The translations under genes and the position numbers were made by a program. DNA of 7,777 bases from Nitrospirota bacterium. GTDB lineage: Bacteria > Nitrospirota > Thermodesulfovibrionia > UBA6902. Location of the stretch: assembly GCA_024277515.1 (NCBI GenBank), contig JAJRVB010000195.1, forward strand, positions 1 through 7,777, written 5' to 3'. The notes beneath the pieces are model-generated. The model saw nothing but the letters and a program-made list of their open reading frames with translations. It was not told where the DNA came from and did not search any database. Below are positions 4,692 through 7,777 of the stretch, one piece after another. The number at the start of each line of letters is the position of its first letter. The first letter of the stretch is position 1.

Positions 4692-7316
4692 CTACGCTCC
4701 ATCCTGCTGTTTCTTGTTATCTTTTACATCGGACAGCTTTTTCTTCATCTCAAAAAGTTTGTTGAGCGCTTCTATCGGGGTCATGCTCAGCACATCCAGC
4801 CCGAGGAGCTCCTTCATGACCGGGTCCGCCTGCGTAGTAAAGAGGTCAAGCTGTCCGGCACGCGGGACCAGGGATGCATCCGGGTCAGGGGCATAGGCAA
4901 GCTTTGGCGCGCCCAGTTCGTTCAGCTCCGACTTCTCGAGATTGGACAGGATCTCCTTGGCCCTCGTGATCGTCTTTCCCGGAAGCCCTGCCAGCCTTGC
5001 AACCTGGATCCCGTAGCTCTTGTCCGCGCCGCCCTCCTCAATCCTCCTCAGAAAAATAATCTCGTCTCCCCACTCCTTGACCGCCACATTAAGGTTTTTG
5101 ATGCAGTCAAGGACGATGGAAAGTTCGGTAAGTTCATGATAGTGGGTCGCAAACAGTGTCCTTGAGTTCAACTCCTTTGCGATATATTCGACAACCGCCC
5201 ATGCTATGCTGATGCCGTCGAATGTGCTCGTGCCCCTCCCCACTTCATCAAGCAGTATTAGGCTTTTCTCCGACGCATTGTTCAGAATATTTGCGGTCTC
5301 GATCATCTCCACCATGAATGTGCTCTGCCCCTTTGTGATCACGTCGGAGGCCCCTATCCTCGTAAATATACGGTCAACAATCCCTACCCTTGCCTCTCCG
5401 GCAGGGACAAAACTCCCCATCTGGGCCATCAGGACGATAAGGGCGACCTGCCTCATGTATGTTGATTTACCCGCCATATTCGGGCCGGTTATGATCAATA
5501 TCCTGTTGGAATCAGCATCCATAAGGCAGTCATTAGGCATAAACTTTTCACTCCCTGATAACCTCTCAATCACCGGGTGCCTCCCCTCTGAAATCGTTAT
5601 CACATTCCCGTCATCCACACGGGGACGCTCATAGTTATATTTTATTGCTATAGAGGACAGGCTGTGCAGGGCATCAAGCTCCGCTATGGCGGATGAGGTC
5701 CGGCGGAGCCTTTCCGTGCCAGCGGAAATTTCGTTCCGGACATGCATGAAGACCTCGTACTCAAGATTTTTGAGCCGCTCCTCCGCGCCCAGGACTTTTG
5801 CCTCGTATTCCTTGAGTTGAGGGGTAATAAACCTCTCGCAGTTTGCCAGGGTCTGTTTCCTTATAAATTCTTCCGGCACCTGCGGAAGGTTGGCCTTTGT
5901 CACCTCGATGTAGTATCCAAAGACCCTGTTGTACCCGACCTTGAGCGAAGATATACCGGTCCTCTCCCTTTCCCCTGCCTGGAGTGAAGCGATAAAGTCC
6001 TTGCCGCTGGAACGTATCTCCCTGAGTTCATCCACCTCCGCATTAAATCCATCCCTGATTAAACCTCCGTCCTTTATAGTCATCGGGGGATCAAGGGCGA
6101 TCGCCTCTTCAATCAGGGTCCTGACATCAGAGAGGATATCCATGCGGCCAGACAGAGACGTGATTGTCTGATCATCGTACAGACCCAGCATGTCCTTTAA
6201 CTCAGGCAAAGATGCAAGGGAATTTTTGAGTGACAGGAGGTCCCGCGCATTTGCAGTGCCGCTTGCTATACGCGATGCGAGCCGCTCCATATCATATATA
6301 CCCTTCAGGCTCTCCTCAAGTTTTGAGAGCCGGCCGGCATCACTCATGAGTGAAGCTACCGCATCCTGCCTCAGCCGGATTTCCCCGGCGTCAAGGAGCG
6401 GGTTTACGAGCCAGTTCCTCATCAGCCTGCCCCCCATGGGGGTGTGAGTCTTATCAACAACCCATAGCAGGCTCCCCTCGATTTCGCCGTTTCGCATATT
6501 TGCCGCAAGTTCGAGGTTCCTGATAGTCGCTGCGTCCAGCAGCATGTTCGATTCACGCCTCAACACGCTTATCCTGTGAAACGTCAGCGCATCTTTCTGT
6601 GTCTCTTCAAGATAGTTGAGCAACGCGCCTGCCGCTGATATCGCTACGATCATCCCCTCGCACCCGTAACCCTCAAGAGAAGCGACCCTGAAATATTTTA
6701 TGAGTTTGCGGTACGCCTCGATATAATCAAAATACCAGTCGTCATAATGCGTGAGATAATAGTCACCGAGTTTGTCCAAAAGAGATGTGTCGCCTTTAAA
6801 ACTTACAGGGTAGAGTATCTCTTTCGGCTGAAACCTGCTTATCTCATCCTCAATGCTGTTATGTGTTTCATATATAAAAAATTCTCCGGTAGTAATGTCC
6901 GCAACCGCCAGTCCGAATATGTTTTCTTTCTGGAAAAACCCGAGTATGAAGTTGTTTTCCTTGGGGTTGTCAGGGAGAAAAGTCCCCGGGGTCACTACCT
7001 TTACCACCTCGCGTTTTACAATCCCCTTTGTCTCTTTCGGGTCTTCCACCTGCTCACAGATCGCGACCTTGAGTCCCGCCTTCACCAGTTTCGCAATGTA
7101 GTTCTCGGATGCAAAATGAGGGACCCCGCACATGGGAAGCGGATCAGCCTTCCCCTTGTCTCTTGAGGTGAGTGTGATCTGGAGTATCTTTGAGGCGGCC
7201 ACCGCGTCCTGCCCGAACATCTCATAAAAATCCCCGAGGCGGAAAAAGATGATCGTATCAGGATAATCGCGCTTGATCGCCTGATACTGCTTCATTAATG
7301 GAGTAAGTTCAGACAT
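4692..7316 (-). CDS. mutS: DNA mismatch repair protein MutS
   Basis: An 874-residue MutS1-type protein of normal length. It finds mismatches and small loops on DNA, then binds ATP and recruits MutL. In order: the mismatch-recognition domain with GDFYEMF (28-34), where F30 and E32 match the mismatch-stacking Phe-x-Glu; connector, lever and clamp domains, including RNLELAANMRNGEIEGSL (266-283); and the ABC-type ATPase with Walker A GPNMAGKST (611-619), STFMVEM (665-671), Walker B LILLDEVGRGTS (686-697) and ATHYHEL (723-729). QLDLF at 822-826 matches the beta-clamp-binding pentapeptide, and the extreme C-terminus (MTPIEALNKLFEMKKKL) resembles the oligomerisation segment. No key residue is missing. 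The start at 7316 matches the family, TPLMKQY being equivalent to TPMMQQY in E. coli, although no Shine-Dalgarno is visible. No mutL is in the window. cas2 lies upstream across a 252-nt gap. Confidence 0.99.
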   Translation of the reverse strand: MSELTPLMKQYQAIKRDYPDTIIFFRLGDFYEMFGQDAVAASKILQITLTSRDKGKADPLPMCGVPHFASENYIAKLVKAGLKVAICEQVEDPKETKGIVKREVVKVVTPGTFLPDNPKENNFILGFFQKENIFGLAVADITTGEFFIYETHNSIEDEISRFQPKEILYPVSFKGDTSLLDKLGDYYLTHYDDWYFDYIEAYRKLIKYFRVASLEGYGCEGMIVAISAAGALLNYLEETQKDALTFHRISVLRRESNMLLDAATIRNLELAANMRNGEIEGSLLWVVDKTHTPMGGRLMRNWLVNPLLDAGEIRLRQDAVASLMSDAGRLSKLEESLKGIYDMERLASRIASGTANARDLLSLKNSLASLPELKDMLGLYDDQTITSLSGRMDILSDVRTLIEEAIALDPPMTIKDGGLIRDGFNAEVDELREIRSSGKDFIASLQAGERERTGISSLKVGYNRVFGYYIEVTKANLPQVPEEFIRKQTLANCERFITPQLKEYEAKVLGAEERLKNLEYEVFMHVRNEISAGTERLRRTSSAIAELDALHSLSSIAIKYNYERPRVDDGNVITISEGRHPVIERLSGSEKFMPNDCLMDADSNRILIITGPNMAGKSTYMRQVALIVLMAQMGSFVPAGEARVGIVDRIFTRIGASDVITKGQSTFMVEMIETANILNNASEKSLILLDEVGRGTSTFDGISIAWAVVEYIAKELNSRTLFATHYHELTELSIVLDCIKNLNVAVKEWGDEIIFLRRIEEGGADKSYGIQVARLAGLPGKTITRAKEILSNLEKSELNELGAPKLAYAPDPDASLVPRAGQLDLFTTQADPVMKELLGLDVLSMTPIEALNKLFEMKKKLSDVKDNKKQQDGA

Positions 7317-7359
7317 AGAAAAAATGGTATAAGAATACGTGTTGATTCAGGAACGTTAC

Positions 7360-7368
7360 ACTATAACA
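7360..7368 (-). promoter_or_regulatory. Extended -10 promoter candidate close to mutS
   Basis: TGT-TATAGT fits the extended -10 pattern (TGn before a 5/6 -10 box). The sequence at the -35 position, TTTCTC, is poor, as is acceptable for extended -10 promoters. It predicts a start near 7353 and a leader of about 37 nt. Its core repeats the -10 region of the upstream promoter exactly 60 bp away. Confidence 0.4.
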
Positions 7369-7419
7369 TAATAGCAAACGCGGAGAAAAGATTCTTTAAG
7401 GATAGTAATGAGGTTTTTC

Positions 7420-7448
7420 ACTATAACCAGCTTAATTATTCTTGTAAA
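7420..7448 (-). promoter_or_regulatory. Sigma-70 promoter of mutS
   Basis: TTTACA (7443-7448) and TATAGT (7420-7425) are separated by exactly 17 bp, each hexamer differing from consensus by one base. The predicted start is near 7413, giving a leader of about 97 nt. This is the better of the two candidates and would let mutS be transcribed independently of the cas genes. Confidence 0.65.
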
Positions 7449-7568
7449 ACAATGGGGTAGGCATCAATATTTCATTGCTTTACATGCTGCCGATATCAAT
7501 TTGAACCGTTTGTCGTGCGGAACACATGCCCGTGTCAGGTGTCCGTGTATTGTTTCTATTTTACCTTA

Positions 7569-7777
7569 CTAAAGAAAAATGTCTACGCCCTCCGGCACCC
7601 TGTCACCACAGCCCAGGACAACCACTTTCTGATTTGATGGAAGCGGATATATCCTCACATCATCTTTTTTCTCATCAATAATCCAGCTTATCTTCTCTTT
7701 GACCTGACCGAGTTCCTGCCATGTCAGGGAACAATAAAAAACCGAGTATTGCAGATGAATGCCCTGCCCCTTCATAA
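7569..7777 (-). CDS. cas2: CRISPR-associated protein Cas2, C-terminal part (5' end beyond the window)
   Basis: The last 68 codons before a TAG stop are visible. They carry Cas2 family marks: a glycine-containing turn leading into LQYSVFYCSL (the usual QYSVFEC-type strand), an amphipathic helix (WQELGQVKEKISWIIDEK), DDVRIYPL (the conserved R-Y-L strand) and a final VVVLGCGDRVPEGVDIFL. Cas2 dimers bridge two Cas1 dimers in the complex that integrates new spacers. Total length is normally 85-100 residues, so roughly 20-30 residues, including the N-terminal beta strand with the conserved aspartate, are missing at the right edge. The ATG at 7773-7775 is therefore an internal methionine (the family has a similar residue before KGxG), not the start. 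The gene points toward mutS, so cas1 and any effector genes would lie beyond 7777. The CRISPR subtype cannot be told from this fragment. Confidence 0.92.
   Translation of the reverse strand, partial: MKGQGIHLQYSVFYCSLTWQELGQVKEKISWIIDEKKDDVRIYPLPSNQKVVVLGCGDRVPEGVDIFL

Larger units (their letters stand above)
7317..7568. other. Non-coding gap between cas2 and mutS; no CRISPR repeats seen
   Basis: This 252-nt AT-rich stretch contains two mutS promoter candidates but no credible ORF or RNA gene on either strand. I looked for a repeat of CRISPR length occurring more than once and found none; the only clear duplication is a 9-bp sequence (GTTATAGTG on the minus strand, at 7359-7367 and 7419-7427). 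There is no obvious intrinsic terminator for the cas operon: the short ACACGG direct repeats soon after the cas2 stop do not form a GC-rich stem followed by a T run. Confidence 0.6.

Noticed and set aside
4659..5165. 168-codon plus-strand frame opposite the 3' end of mutS
   Set aside because: It lies antisense to the MutS ATPase and C-terminal domains and has no family resemblance or start signal.
6747..7166. 139-codon plus-strand frame opposite the N-terminal part of mutS
   Set aside because: It is antisense to the conserved MutS mismatch-recognition and connector domains, so codon constraint on mutS explains the open frame.

Overview
The window is one co-directional block on the minus strand of a bacterial chromosome. 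It is almost entirely housekeeping genes, plus the edge of a CRISPR-Cas locus at the right end. In transcription order (high to low coordinates) it holds: the C-terminal part of cas2 (running off the right edge), a 252-nt non-coding gap with mutS promoters, mutS, a 155-nt leader region with a promoter, valS, nadC, a near-consensus promoter, yceD (DUF177), rpmF, and the first 42 codons of plsX (running off the left edge). I see no credible gene on the plus strand.

Genes by role: cas2 belongs to CRISPR adaptation. mutS is DNA mismatch repair. valS charges tRNA-Val. nadC is the last step of de novo synthesis of nicotinate mononucleotide. yceD-rpmF-plsX is the widely conserved group that links 50S ribosome assembly (YceD, L32) to phospholipid synthesis (PlsX); fatty-acid genes often follow beyond the left edge. 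Likely transcription units are mutS (two promoter candidates at 7360-7448), valS-nadC (promoter at 4654-4682) and yceD-rpmF-plsX (promoter at 955-984). I see no convincing intrinsic terminator, so read-through between units is plausible.

The organism is a bacterium of medium GC with E. coli-like sigma-70 promoter sequences, a zinc-binding (four-cysteine) L32, and a valS leader without a T-box, which argues against a typical Firmicute. Nitrospirota or a deltaproteobacterial-type lineage would fit, but this is only an impression and the sequence does not settle it.

The most useful non-routine points are: (1) a TTGACA-18-TATAAT promoter between nadC and yceD that fixes the yceD start at 921 and carries a 13-bp palindrome over its -35 box; (2) a strong Shine-Dalgarno at the end of valS that is too far from the nadC start unless an intervening hairpin is folded, the same hairpin hiding a decoy ATG; (3) a valS leader with possible short ORFs and a similar long-range pairing; (4) cas2 directly upstream of mutS with no CRISPR repeats in the gap. 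No clearly new multi-gene system is visible; whatever lies upstream of cas2 is outside the window.
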